A DNA stretch of 64,000 nucleotides from Serratia proteamaculans (GCF_013337185.1 NZ_SWDE01000001.1:1240001-1304000); one strand, 5' to 3'. Counted from the first letter of the stretch, positions 25,474-33,821 are shown. The notes: a model not told the origin generated them from the sequence alone. Translations and numbers: made by a program.

Positions 25474-27246
25474 TTGACGATTGCATCTAACACTTTGACC
25501 AATAACCGACTTGAATGGCAATCACTGTTGCCGGACGTTACGCCTTATCAAGCGATATTTGATACCGCCGCGCAGTTGGCCCCCGTGTCCTTTGCCTCTA
25601 TTCAGCCTCGGCTGGAAAACGCACTGACGCTGTTTTGCCATCCACAGTCACCACCGCGTTTCATGTTGTTGAAAGCGCAGGAAACGCGTGAGTATCTGGC
25701 GCTGATCGCCCAGGCAGTTGAACAACTGCAGCCGCAGAATACCGCATTCAAGGGCAGTCACTATGTGATCCAGGGCAGCAAGGTCAGCGTAGAACCCGCC
25801 AGCCAGGGTGATGAACCCTTTGCCGCCGGTGGTGCCTGCGTGTTTCAAGAGTGGGTTGAACCTGAGCAGCTGTTTGGCTGCGTCCGGATCCACAATGATG
25901 AAATCAACCTGCAGCCCGGTCTGGTGCATCAGGCCAACGGTGGTGTACTGATCCTGTCTGCGCGTTCTCTGCTGGCTCAGCCGCTGCTGTGGCTGCGTTT
26001 GAAGCAGATGATCACCCAACGTCAGTTCCACTGGGTTTCCCCGGATGAAACACGCCCATTGCCGATCACCATTCCTGCCATGCCGCTGGAATTACGGTTG
26101 ATTGTGGTAGGTGATCGTCACGGCCTTGCCGATTTCCATGATATTGAACCGGAGCTGAGTGAGCAGTCAGTCTACGGTGAATACGAAGAAGACCTGCAAC
26201 TCACCGAAATCGATGACATGGTGCAATGGTGCGGTTACGTCAATAGCCTCATCGAAGAGCAGCAACTACCACCACTGGCAGCCGATGCCTGGTATCCATT
26301 GATGGTACAGGCAGTTCGTCACAGTGGTGATCAGGGCAACTTGCCGCTGTCCCCACTGTGGCTTGGCCAGCAACTTTCCGAAGCCGCGCTGTACGTCGAA
26401 GAAGAAAGCATCACCGCCAAAGCGTTTGAAGCCGCGCTGAATGCGCGCGAGTGGCGTGAAAGTTATCTTGCCGAGCGGATGCAGGATGAAATTGAGCTGG
26501 GCCAAATCCTGATTGAAACCGAAGGCGAAGTCGTCGGCCAGATCAACGGTCTGTCGGTGTTGGAATACCCTGGCCATCCACGCAGCTTCGGTGAACCCTC
26601 CCGTATCAGCTGTGTCGTGCATCTTGGCGATGGTGAATTCACCGACGTTGAGCGCAAGGCCGAGCTTGGCGGTAATCTGCATGCCAAGGGCATGATGATT
26701 ATGCAGGCATTCCTGATTTCCGAACTCGAGCTGGACCAACCGCTGCCCTTCTCCGCCTCGATCGTGTTTGAACAGTCTTATGGCGAAGTGGACGGTGACA
26801 GCGCCTCATTGGCTGAGCTGTGCGCACTCATCAGCGCACTGTCGCTGCAGCCAATCACCCAGCAGATTGCGGTAACCGGCTCTGTCGACCAATTCGGTAA
26901 TGTGCAGCCGATTGGCGGCGTTAACGAGAAGATCGAAGGCTTTTTCGAAGTTTGCCAACGTCGTGGTTTGACTGGCAAACAGGGGATTATCCTGCCCGCC
27001 ACCAATGTGCGCCATCTGTGTCTGCATCAGGACGTGGTCGATGCGGTGCGCGAGGGGCAATTCCACCTGTGGGCCGTCAATAGCGCTGCGGAAGCCTTGC
27101 CATTACTCACTGGTTACCCCTACTCTGATGAACAGCAACCGAACTTGTTAGCAGCCATTCAGGAGCGGATAGCACAGGTGAATCCGCAGGAACGCCGGCG
27201 CTGGCCATGGCCACTTCGTTGGCTCAACTGGTTCAACCACGGCTGA
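25474..27246 (+). CDS. lonH: Lon-like protease LonH/YcbZ
   Basis: A 590-residue protein of the YcbZ/LonH family, a Lon-type serine peptidase with a divergent N-terminal part in place of a full AAA+ module. The C-terminal Lon proteolytic domain shows the catalytic Ser in GDSAS (about residue 440) and the Lys in GGVNEKIEGFF. No ATG precedes the conserved region: the frame is closed by a stop inside the -10 box, and the only plausible starts are TTG at 25474 and TTG at 25495 (N-terminus near NNRLEWQSLLPD). Neither has a Shine-Dalgarno sequence. Its stop codon overlaps the FadR site of fabA. Confidence 0.9.
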   Translation: MTIASNTLTNNRLEWQSLLPDVTPYQAIFDTAAQLAPVSFASIQPRLENALTLFCHPQSPPRFMLLKAQETREYLALIAQAVEQLQPQNTAFKGSHYVIQGSKVSVEPASQGDEPFAAGGACVFQEWVEPEQLFGCVRIHNDEINLQPGLVHQANGGVLILSARSLLAQPLLWLRLKQMITQRQFHWVSPDETRPLPITIPAMPLELRLIVVGDRHGLADFHDIEPELSEQSVYGEYEEDLQLTEIDDMVQWCGYVNSLIEEQQLPPLAADAWYPLMVQAVRHSGDQGNLPLSPLWLGQQLSEAALYVEEESITAKAFEAALNAREWRESYLAERMQDEIELGQILIETEGEVVGQINGLSVLEYPGHPRSFGEPSRISCVVHLGDGEFTDVERKAELGGNLHAKGMMIMQAFLISELELDQPLPFSASIVFEQSYGEVDGDSASLAELCALISALSLQPITQQIAVTGSVDQFGNVQPIGGVNEKIEGFFEVCQRRGLTGKQGIILPATNVRHLCLHQDVVDAVREGQFHLWAVNSAAEALPLLTGYPYSDEQQPNLLAAIQERIAQVNPQERRRWPWPLRWLNWFNHG

Positions 27247-27257
27247 TCGGACTTGTT
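27241..27257 (+). promoter_or_regulatory. FadR activator site of fabA
   Basis: GGCTGATCGGACTTGTT fits the FadR pattern AACTGGTCNGACNNGTT and matches, as far as I recall, the E. coli fabA site. It includes the TGA stop of the preceding gene. Confidence 0.7.
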
Positions 27258-27258
27258 C

Positions 27259-27276
27259 AGCGTACACGTGTAAGCT
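27259..27276 (+). promoter_or_regulatory. FabR operator of fabA
   Basis: AGCGTACACGTGTAAGCT is a near-perfect palindrome of the FabR type found before fabA and fabB in enterobacteria. It lies one base after the FadR site. Confidence 0.75.
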
Positions 27277-27314
27277 AATCTGCGCCCTTCAATAAAATAA
27301 GGTTTACTGAGAAC

Positions 27315-27833
27315 ATGGTAGAAAAACGCGACTCCTATACGAAAGAAGACCTCGAAGCATCCGGCCGTGGCGAACTGTTTGGCGCTGGTGGCCCGCCGTT
27401 GCCGGCAGGTAACATGTTGATGATGGACCGCGTGGTCAAAATGACCGAAGACGGTGGTACCTACAACAAGGGTTATGTGGAAGCGGAACTGGATATTAAT
27501 CCGGACCTATGGTTCTTTGGTTGCCACTTTATCGGCGATCCGGTGATGCCAGGCTGTCTGGGTCTGGATGCCATGTGGCAGTTGGTAGGTTTCTACCTCG
27601 GCTGGCTGGGTGGCGAAGGTAAAGGTCGTGCACTGGGCGTGGGTGAAGTTAAATTCACCGGCCAGGTTCTGCCAACCGCGAAGAAAGTCACCTACCGCAT
27701 TAACTTCAAGCGTGTGATCATCCGTAAACTGATTATGGGTGTGGCTGATGGTGAAGTCCTGGTCGACGGTCAGGTCATTTACACCGCCAGCGATCTGAAA
27801 GTGGGCCTGTTCAAGGACACTGCGGCGTTCTAA
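27315..27833 (+). CDS. fabA: 3-hydroxydecanoyl-ACP dehydratase/isomerase
   Basis: A 172-residue FabA, identical in length to the E. coli enzyme. It dehydrates 3-hydroxydecanoyl-ACP and isomerises the trans-2 product to cis-3-decenoyl-ACP, the branch point for unsaturated fatty acids. Catalytic His71 and Asp85 lie in [17 protein letters not shown]. The start is set by conserved residues, with TTACTGAGAAC before the ATG. FadR activation and FabR repression are supported by adjacent sites upstream. An HxlR regulator and a ketoacyl-ACP synthase paralog follow downstream. Confidence 0.98.
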   Translation: MVEKRDSYTKEDLEASGRGELFGAGGPPLPAGNMLMMDRVVKMTEDGGTYNKGYVEAELDINPDLWFFGCHFIGDPVMPGCLGLDAMWQLVGFYLGWLGGEGKGRALGVGEVKFTGQVLPTAKKVTYRINFKRVIIRKLIMGVADGEVLVDGQVIYTASDLKVGLFKDTAAF

Positions 27834-27841
27834 CCGCAATC

Positions 27842-27872
27842 ACGGCGGCCTTCCCGGTCGCCGTTTATTTCC
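27842..27872 (+). terminator. Terminator of fabA
   Basis: ACGGCG and CGCCGT arms around an 11-base loop with further partial pairing are followed by TTATTT. Confidence 0.6.
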
Positions 27873-27915
27873 TTAGTTATCTTTTAATCGTTGCGTCCAT
27901 AGCGGCTAAACAGTA

Positions 27916-27932
27916 ACTACAATAATTGTAGT
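27916..27932. promoter_or_regulatory. Perfect palindrome upstream of the HxlR gene (candidate operator)
   Basis: ACTACAATAATTGTAGT is an 8+1+8 perfect palindrome 16 bases before the HxlR ATG. It contains TACAAT, a plausible -10 box. Its place suggests autoregulation by the HxlR protein. Confidence 0.6.
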
Positions 27933-27948
27933 AACCAGGAGGTATGCC

Positions 27949-28476
27949 ATGCAAAAAACTCGTTTTGATAACATGCCATGCCCGGTAGCTCGCTCACTGG
28001 ACCGCGTCGGGGAATGGTGGAGCATCCTGATACTTCGCGATGCGTTTCATGGTTTGTCCAGGTTTGACGAATTCCAGCAGAGCCTTGGGCTTTCGCCCAC
28101 CATATTGACCCGTCGCCTGAAGTATCTGGTGGAAAGCGGCATACTGCATAAACAGCGCTATCAAACACGCCCGGTACGCTATCAATACTTGCTAACTGAG
28201 CGCGGCAAAGATTTTTTCCCGGTGCTTGCAGCCCTGTTTCATTGGGGGAACACCCACCTGGCCGATGACGGCATCAGTGCCGAACTGGTCGATCGTCGTA
28301 CCGGGCAACCCATACGCGTACAGCTGATCGACAGCATTACTCAGCAGCCCATTGCGCTGCATAATATTACTTTAGCGCCAGGGCCGGCGGCGACCGACGG
28401 CATGCGTCAGCGCGCTGCCCTGATGCTGCAGAATCTTTCTGCATTCCCCCCTGAATCATCCAAGGAGTCACTATGA
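27949..28476 (+). CDS. HxlR-family transcriptional regulator
   Basis: A 175-residue winged-helix regulator of the HxlR family. The conserved CPVARSLDRVGEWWSILILRD (split over residues 11-31, with the typical N-terminal Cys) and the FDEFQQSLGLSPTILTRRLKYLVESGIL recognition region are clear. A C-terminal extension of about 65 residues is longer than in minimal HxlR proteins. AGGAGGT before the ATG fixes the start. The stop overlaps the ATG of a FabF-like gene (ATGA), so the two are translated together. E. coli has neither gene between fabA and rmf. The effector is unknown; HxlR family members often sense electrophiles or oxidants through the Cys. Confidence 0.93.
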   Translation: MQKTRFDNMPCPVARSLDRVGEWWSILILRDAFHGLSRFDEFQQSLGLSPTILTRRLKYLVESGILHKQRYQTRPVRYQYLLTERGKDFFPVLAALFHWGNTHLADDGISAELVDRRTGQPIRVQLIDSITQQPIALHNITLAPGPAATDGMRQRAALMLQNLSAFPPESSKESL

Positions 28477-29747
28477 ACACTCGTCGTATAGTCATTACCG
28501 GCATGGGCGCCGTTTCGCCACTGGGATGCGGCGTAGAGGCTATCTGGCAACGTCTGCTGAACGGCCAGTCCGGCATTCGTCCGCTGCCAGAAGAGATCGT
28601 CGCCGACCTGCAGGTAAAAATCGGTGGTCAGGTACCTACTTTGGAACAGGATCCCGAAGCGGGCTTCGATCCCGACCTTTCGGTTGCGCCAAAAGACCAG
28701 AAGAAAATGGACCGCTTTATCCTGCTCGCCATGGCAGCGGCCGATGAGGCTATCCGTCAGGCCGGTTGGGTGGCAGACACTGAAGATAAGCAGGAACGCA
28801 CCGCAACCGTGATCGCATCCGGCATTGGCGGTTTCCCGGCTATCGCCCACGCGGTACGCACCACCGACAGCCGTGGTGCCAAACGCCTGTCACCTTTCAC
28901 CATCCCTTCGTTCCTGGTTAATCTGGCCGCTGGCCATGTATCGATTAAACATCAGTTCAAGGGCCCGATTGGCGCCCCCGTGACGGCCTGTGCCGCAGGG
29001 GTACAAGCCATTGGCGATGCTGTGCGCATGATCCGTAACGATGAGGCGGATATCGCGCTGTGTGGCGGTACGGAAGCGGCTATCGACACCGTTAGCCTGG
29101 GTGGCTTTGCGGCAGCGCGAGCCATGTCCACAACGCCTGCAGAAGCTGCAGCCACCGCTTCACGACCTTTTGACAGCGCACGCAATGGCTTCGTTATGGG
29201 TGAAGGCGCCGGCATGCTGGTGATTGAGACACTGGAGCATGCACTGGCCCGTGGAGCAACGCCGCTGGCTGAAATTGTCGGTTATGGCACCAGCGCAGAT
29301 GCCTACCATATGACCTCTGGCGCCGAGGATGGTGACGGTGCCTACCGTGCCATGAAGATTGCCCTAAAACAGGCTGGCGTAACGCCAGAGCAGGTTCAGC
29401 ACCTGAACGCGCATGCGACATCCACACCGGTGGGTGATTTAGGCGAGATTAATGCCATCAAACATCTGTTCGGTACTAACGGCAGCGTAGCGGTCACCTC
29501 AACCAAATCAGCGACCGGCCATTTGCTCGGTGCCGCTGGCGGGCTGGAAACCATCTTTACTGCACTGGCGCTGCGCGATCAGATTGCACCAGCCACATTG
29601 AATTTGGAAAGTCCGGATCCAGCAGCAGAAGGGCTGCACCTGGTCGCGAACCAACCGCAACCCATGGCCATAAACTATGCGCTGTCAAACGGCTTTGGCT
29701 TCGGTGGTGTGAATGCGAGTATTTTGCTGAAACGCTGGCAGGGGTAA
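28473..29747 (+). CDS. FabF-like beta-ketoacyl-ACP synthase II paralog
   Basis: A 424-residue condensing enzyme of the KAS II type. The full catalytic set is present: nucleophile Cys173 in VTACAAG, His314 in NAHATSTPVGD, Lys345 and His350 in TKSATGHLLGAAGG. It is about ten residues longer than housekeeping FabF, with an insert near 100-108 (DTEDKQER). It should condense malonyl-ACP with an acyl-ACP. It is not at the usual fabF locus (acpP-fabF) and is translationally coupled to an HxlR regulator, so I take it as a regulated second synthase. AAGGAG precedes the ATG. Confidence 0.92.
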   Translation: MNTRRIVITGMGAVSPLGCGVEAIWQRLLNGQSGIRPLPEEIVADLQVKIGGQVPTLEQDPEAGFDPDLSVAPKDQKKMDRFILLAMAAADEAIRQAGWVADTEDKQERTATVIASGIGGFPAIAHAVRTTDSRGAKRLSPFTIPSFLVNLAAGHVSIKHQFKGPIGAPVTACAAGVQAIGDAVRMIRNDEADIALCGGTEAAIDTVSLGGFAAARAMSTTPAEAAATASRPFDSARNGFVMGEGAGMLVIETLEHALARGATPLAEIVGYGTSADAYHMTSGAEDGDGAYRAMKIALKQAGVTPEQVQHLNAHATSTPVGDLGEINAIKHLFGTNGSVAVTSTKSATGHLLGAAGGLETIFTALALRDQIAPATLNLESPDPAAEGLHLVANQPQPMAINYALSNGFGFGGVNASILLKRWQG

Positions 29748-29760
29748 TATTGCCTGAAAC

Positions 29761-29792
29761 AAAAACCTCCGCGCTGGGCGGAGGTTGTTCCT
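29761..29792. terminator. Bidirectional terminator between the FabF-like gene and rmf
   Basis: AACCTCCGC and GCGGAGGTT form the stem. On the minus strand it is followed by TTTTTGTTT (rmf end), and on the plus strand by TGTTCCTTTTATTT. Confidence 0.85.
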
Positions 29793-29812
29793 TTTATTTG
29801 ACAGGGAGCCGC

Positions 29813-29983
29813 TTAAGCGGTCACAGCCCTGTCTTCCATGGCTTCTCGCCAACCTCCCAGCCATTGAGACCGGCTGTCCACAGTCGTTTTATAAGGACAA
29901 AGATCTTTCGGATGTCCTAAAATACCTGCCTGATAACCTTTCGAATGCGCCCTTTCCAGACGATCGCGTTTCTGTCTCTTCAT
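29813..29983 (-). CDS. rmf: Ribosome modulation factor
   Basis: A 56-residue RMF on the minus strand, which pairs 70S ribosomes into inactive 100S dimers in stationary phase. Translation from ATG at 29983 gives MKRQKRDRLERAHSKGYQAG, then LCPYKT and SQWLGGWREAMEDR, matching E. coli Rmf (55 residues) almost throughout. GAGGG lies about nine bases upstream, and a second GAGG abuts the ATG. It is preceded by a leader with a 7-bp hairpin and followed by a strong terminator. Position next to pqiC is as in E. coli. Confidence 0.96.
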   Translation of the reverse strand: MKRQKRDRLERAHSKGYQAGILGHPKDLCPYKTTVDSRSQWLGGWREAMEDRAVTA

Positions 29984-30182
29984 GCCTCGTTTCCCTCAAT
30001 TTTTGGTCTGGTGGAAAGAAAACAATGGCTGCTTTTTGTGCAGCCACGTTTAAGCAATAGCGCTAAATGGAGCGAAGATCAATGCGCAAAATTCACGCCA
30101 ATGTCATATTTGTGAGCTACGCACGCAGAATTTGCTAAGTGGCTGATATGAAGGAAAGAAGTTAACTTATTGAAATCAAATA
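29984..30182 (-). promoter_or_regulatory. rmf promoter and leader region
   Basis: About 200 bases upstream of rmf. A 7-bp inverted repeat, TGGCTGC (30026-30032) and GCAGCCA (30040-30046) with a T-rich loop, would form a hairpin in the rmf leader. I cannot place the promoter with confidence. No gene seen. Confidence 0.45.
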
Positions 30183-30232
30183 AAAACCCCTTCCAACGAA
30201 AAATTCCAATATTTCTCATCGAAAGGGGTTAG
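30183..30232 (-). terminator. Terminator of the pqiABC operon
   Basis: On the minus strand, AACCCCTTTC pairs with GGAAGGGGTT around a long AT-rich loop and is followed by TTTATTT, starting about 23 bases after the pqiC stop. Confidence 0.75.
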
Positions 30233-30254
30233 ACCGATTTAGTACAAATTATTT

Positions 30255-30812
30255 CTAAAAACGACCGGCTTGCGCGGCAATATCCTGGGCTTCTTGTTGC
30301 CAGCCCTGAGCCAACGTCCGCACCAACGCGTCGTAGCCGTCTTCACCCTGTTTAAGCTCCAGGCTGAATGGACGCTTGGTCAGATTGCCCTGATGGTTCA
30401 GCACCCACTCGCCGCGAATGATCGCCTTACCGTCAAAGCGGCCATGGAAACCACTGATGGTGACGTTGAGCACATCCTGCTCGCTGCTCATCGGCTGCGA
30501 GGACACCACCCAACCCGGCAGCGCGCTGCTCAGGTTAGTGACCAGCGTCTGCTGCAACTGTTGATCCAGCGGGCTGGCCCACAGGTTGTTCTGGGCAATC
30601 ACGTACTGCACGTCATTGGTCTGGTAAACCACCCCGCTCTGCGCCAGGTAATCTGCCACGCTAACGTGCTCCAGCCAAAGCTGGCGCGACGTCGTGCTAC
30701 CGCTGACCTGTGCCGGCGTGCCCAACGCCGGCAGTTGATAGTAGGTCTTCTGTGGAGTACTGCTACAGGCGCTGAGTAACAGCGCCAGGGCTACCGGGAT
30801 CCATTTCATCAT
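30255..30812 (-). CDS. pqiC: Outer-membrane lipoprotein PqiC
   Basis: A 185-residue lipoprotein with lipobox LSAC (Cys about residue 16). It is the outer-membrane partner of the PqiAB lipid-transport system (ABC-type auxiliary DUF330 family). The conserved YYQLPALG, VVYQTNDVQYVIAQNNLWASPLDQQL and LPGWVVSSQP regions match E. coli PqiC/YmbA. Its ATG overlaps the TGA of pqiB; the immediately following ATG is an equal alternative start. Last gene of the operon. Confidence 0.93.
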   Translation of the reverse strand: MMKWIPVALALLLSACSSTPQKTYYQLPALGTPAQVSGSTTSRQLWLEHVSVADYLAQSGVVYQTNDVQYVIAQNNLWASPLDQQLQQTLVTNLSSALPGWVVSSQPMSSEQDVLNVTISGFHGRFDGKAIIRGEWVLNHQGNLTKRPFSLELKQGEDGYDALVRTLAQGWQQEAQDIAAQAGRF

Positions 30813-32452
30813 TTATTGGCCTTCTTCGGCTGAGGATCGTTACTGCCCGCGGCTTCAAATACCAGCGCGTTGCTCTTTTCGTTCAGGGTACGCAGCACCG
30901 GCTGCAGTTCACGCAATACCTGATCAAGACGTTGCATATCGCCGACCATCTTGTTGTAAGCCGGAGAGCCAGGCTGGAACCCTTTCATGCTGCGGTTCAG
31001 TTCCTGCAAGGTTTTCTGCATATCCTGCGGCAGCGCCTTCATCTCTCTGCTGGCGATAATATCATTCAGCGATTGCATGGTTTTCTGCGTCGTCTGCATG
31101 GTTTTCTGACTTTCCGCCAGGGTTTTAGTCGCCTCATTGATCATCGGATTGAGCGGCATCGAGTTGATCTTATCCAGCGTCTGCATCAGTTTCTGCTGGA
31201 TCTGCGCCAGACCACCGCTGGTAGTTGGCATCAACGGATAGCCAAACATCTCTCGCGGCCCATTCCAGGCTTTCACTTGTGGATAGAAGTCCAGATCGAC
31301 ATACAGCGACCCCGTCAACAGGTTGGCAGATTTCAACGAAGCGCGCATGCCACGTGACTCGGCATCTTTCAAATGGCGCTCGATATCGAAGTTGCCGCCC
31401 AATTCTTTCTGGAAGCGATCCGGTTCGATGCGGATCAATACCGGAATACGGTAGTCGGTATCCAGCCGCTGAACCATGCCTTTTTGGTAGAACGGTACCT
31501 GACCAACGGTCCCCAGGCGAATACCTCGGAACTCCACCGGCGCGCCAGCCTGCAGGCCACGAACCGAATCAGCGAAGAACAACAGGTAGTCTTTATGCAC
31601 GGTATACAGCGAATCCTGAATGCTGCGCTGGTTGTCGAACAGGTGGTACTCCGCTTTCGGTTGCGCCAGTTCACCGCGATCCCAACCATCCGGCACGTCA
31701 AAGCTGACGCCGCCGCTGAACAAGGTCGCCAGCGAGCCCATTTCCACCCGCATCCCCTGTGCCGACATATCAAACGCCACACCGCTGTCTTTCCAGAAGC
31801 GTACGTTGCTGGTCACCAACTGATCGTAAGGTGCGGAGATAAACAGTTGGTAACGCATGGCGCGCATCTTGGGATCAAAGTAACTGGTTTCCACCGAGCC
31901 AACGCGATAACCACGGAACAGTACCGGATCGCCAGCATTCAACTGACCGGACCTTTCGCTGTCCAGCACAATGCGTAGCCCTTTAGCGTCTGGCGATGCC
32001 AATGGCGGCGCGTCCAGCAGTTGGTAGTCCTTGCCTGCCTTGCCTTTATTGCCCGGCTGCAGCTCGATATAGGCACCGGAAAGCAGCGTACCCAGGCCGG
32101 ATACCCCACCGCGACCAATCTGCGGCTTCACAACCCAGAAGGCAGAATCCTGGCGCAACAGTTTTTCCATGCCGGAATTCAGACGCGCTTCGACCACCAC
32201 CTTGCTCAAGTCTTCGCTCAGGGTCACCGTTTCCACGACCCCGACGTCAACGCTACGGCTTTTGATTTTGGTTTTACCCGCTTCCAGCCCTTCTGCGGTA
32301 GTGGTGACCAACGTGACCACCGGCCCCTGGTGGCTGAAATGGTAAAACAGGATCCAGGCGCCGATCAGTGCGGTGACAATCGGGATGATCCACACTGGTG
32401 ACCAGCGTTTGATCTTCTCAACGTCCGCGACGCTATGATTATTTTCCGTCAC
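30809..32452 (-). CDS. pqiB: Periplasmic MCE-domain protein PqiB
   Basis: A 547-residue protein with one N-terminal membrane helix (about 16-38), then three MCE domains (about 45-135, 160-250, 280-400) and a long C-terminal helical region (about 430-525). In E. coli PqiB forms a hexameric needle of stacked MCE rings that bridges the periplasm and carries lipids between membranes. Length is one residue off the E. coli protein. It overlaps pqiA by 14 bases and pqiC by 4, so the three genes are tightly coupled. Confidence 0.95.
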   Translation of the reverse strand: MTENNHSVADVEKIKRWSPVWIIPIVTALIGAWILFYHFSHQGPVVTLVTTTAEGLEAGKTKIKSRSVDVGVVETVTLSEDLSKVVVEARLNSGMEKLLRQDSAFWVVKPQIGRGGVSGLGTLLSGAYIELQPGNKGKAGKDYQLLDAPPLASPDAKGLRIVLDSERSGQLNAGDPVLFRGYRVGSVETSYFDPKMRAMRYQLFISAPYDQLVTSNVRFWKDSGVAFDMSAQGMRVEMGSLATLFSGGVSFDVPDGWDRGELAQPKAEYHLFDNQRSIQDSLYTVHKDYLLFFADSVRGLQAGAPVEFRGIRLGTVGQVPFYQKGMVQRLDTDYRIPVLIRIEPDRFQKELGGNFDIERHLKDAESRGMRASLKSANLLTGSLYVDLDFYPQVKAWNGPREMFGYPLMPTTSGGLAQIQQKLMQTLDKINSMPLNPMINEATKTLAESQKTMQTTQKTMQSLNDIIASREMKALPQDMQKTLQELNRSMKGFQPGSPAYNKMVGDMQRLDQVLRELQPVLRTLNEKSNALVFEAAGSNDPQPKKANK

Positions 32453-33755
32453 CTTGCGGCTCCTTTTTTATTGTTTCGTTTACGCGATCCCAGGTTAGCC
32501 GGGGATCAAACGTCATGGCTGCAAACATAGTGAGGATCACCACCATAGCAAACAGCAGTGCGCCAATGTCAGGATAAATGCTCATCAATTGTCCCATCCG
32601 TACCAATGCCGAAAGCACGGCAATCACAAACACGTCAATCATTGACCAGCGGCCAACAAATTCAACCACTTCATAAATCAGATGCATTCGCTCGCTGTCG
32701 GCCCGCGCCTTGCCGGTGCCATTGGCATCCCAACACAGCCAACCAATCGCCAACATTTTTAGCGAAGGCACCATAATACTGGCGATGAAGATCACCATCG
32801 CCACCGGGTAAGATCCTTCTCCCCACAGCAGGATCACCCCGGCCATGATGGTGGAGGTCAGTTTGTTGCCCAGCGCCTCGGTGACCATAATCGGCATCAG
32901 GTTTGCCGGAATATACAATAAGATAGAGGTGAGCAGCAGCGCCAGCGTCCATTGCAGGCTGTGCCGGCGACGCACATAGCCACGGGAATGGCAGCGCGGA
33001 CACGAGGTCAGTTCCGCCGGTAAAATGGCCGTGCAACACTGGCAGGAACGCAGCCCCTGACGCAGCCCGGTACGCCCGACTTCCATCGGACGATCAAGCT
33101 GCGGTGCAGGTTCAATGTCATTCCACAGCCAGCGGCGATCGACACACTGGAAGGCGCGTACCTGTAGCAGGCAAAACAGGCAGTACGGCACAAAGCTGCT
33201 GCCGACGCCGATATCACCATAAGCCATCAGCTTAACGAAGCTGACCAGTACCCCGGCCAGGAAAATCTCCACCATGCACCAGGTTTTAAACTGGAACAGC
33301 ATTTTGGCCATCCACTCTTTCAAACCGGTGGGGATGGGTACTTTGGCGCAAAGTAGAATGATCGCCAGCATACAGAATGCCGGGATCAGTTGGACAAACA
33401 CCATAAACAGCGTGGCCATGCTGGCGTAGTCTTCCGCCACCATCACCTGCGGGATTTGGATCAGTTTGATTTCGTTACCAAGACCGGCAACGCGCATATT
33501 GATAAACGGGAAAATATTCGCCAGCAGCAGCATAAACAAGGCGCTGAGGGCGTAGCCGATCGGCCGCTTGCGCGGTTCCTCCCAGCGGGAGCTGAGGGTA
33601 GTCTTACAACGCGGGCATACCGCTTTTGAACCATATGCCAGCGGCGGCAATGCCACCAGCATGTCGCACTGCGGGCACAGCATCAGATTGTCCTGTTGCT
33701 GTGTAGCATGCGTTGCATGGCTGTGCTGCTCGTGATTCTCGTGGGAACACACCAT
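32439..33755 (-). CDS. pqiA: Inner membrane protein PqiA
   Basis: A 438-residue polytopic protein with two repeated halves, each opening with a pair of Cys motifs (CPQC and CPRC near 27-52; CQCC and CPRC near 236-256) that resemble zinc ribbons, followed by four membrane helices. It is the inner-membrane partner of PqiB. The N-terminus is about 20 residues longer than in E. coli and His-rich (HENHEQHSHATH). AGGAGG precedes the start: ATG at 33755 is 3 bases from it, and GTG at 33752 is 6 bases from it and may be the true start. First gene of the pqi operon; uup lies just upstream on the same strand. Confidence 0.94.
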   Translation of the reverse strand: MVCSHENHEQHSHATHATQQQDNLMLCPQCDMLVALPPLAYGSKAVCPRCKTTLSSRWEEPRKRPIGYALSALFMLLLANIFPFINMRVAGLGNEIKLIQIPQVMVAEDYASMATLFMVFVQLIPAFCMLAIILLCAKVPIPTGLKEWMAKMLFQFKTWCMVEIFLAGVLVSFVKLMAYGDIGVGSSFVPYCLFCLLQVRAFQCVDRRWLWNDIEPAPQLDRPMEVGRTGLRQGLRSCQCCTAILPAELTSCPRCHSRGYVRRRHSLQWTLALLLTSILLYIPANLMPIMVTEALGNKLTSTIMAGVILLWGEGSYPVAMVIFIASIMVPSLKMLAIGWLCWDANGTGKARADSERMHLIYEVVEFVGRWSMIDVFVIAVLSALVRMGQLMSIYPDIGALLFAMVVILTMFAAMTFDPRLTWDRVNETIKKEPQGDGK

Positions 33756-33789
33756 ATTCCTCCTTAATAACGTTGCTCACCGGTACGGC

Positions 33790-33821
33790 AATACCGCCCG
33801 CAGCAGCGCGCGAGCGGTATT
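33790..33821 (-). repeat. Hairpin between uup and pqiA
   Basis: AATACCGC and GCGGTATT arms enclose a 16-base GC-rich loop. It lies after the uup stop without a T-run, so it may be a weak terminator or an mRNA processing/stabilising hairpin between uup and pqiABC. Confidence 0.5.

Noticed and set aside
29785-30060. 91-codon plus-strand frame across the rmf locus
   Set aside because: The minus strand encodes a clear Rmf protein with terminator; the plus frame has no family match.
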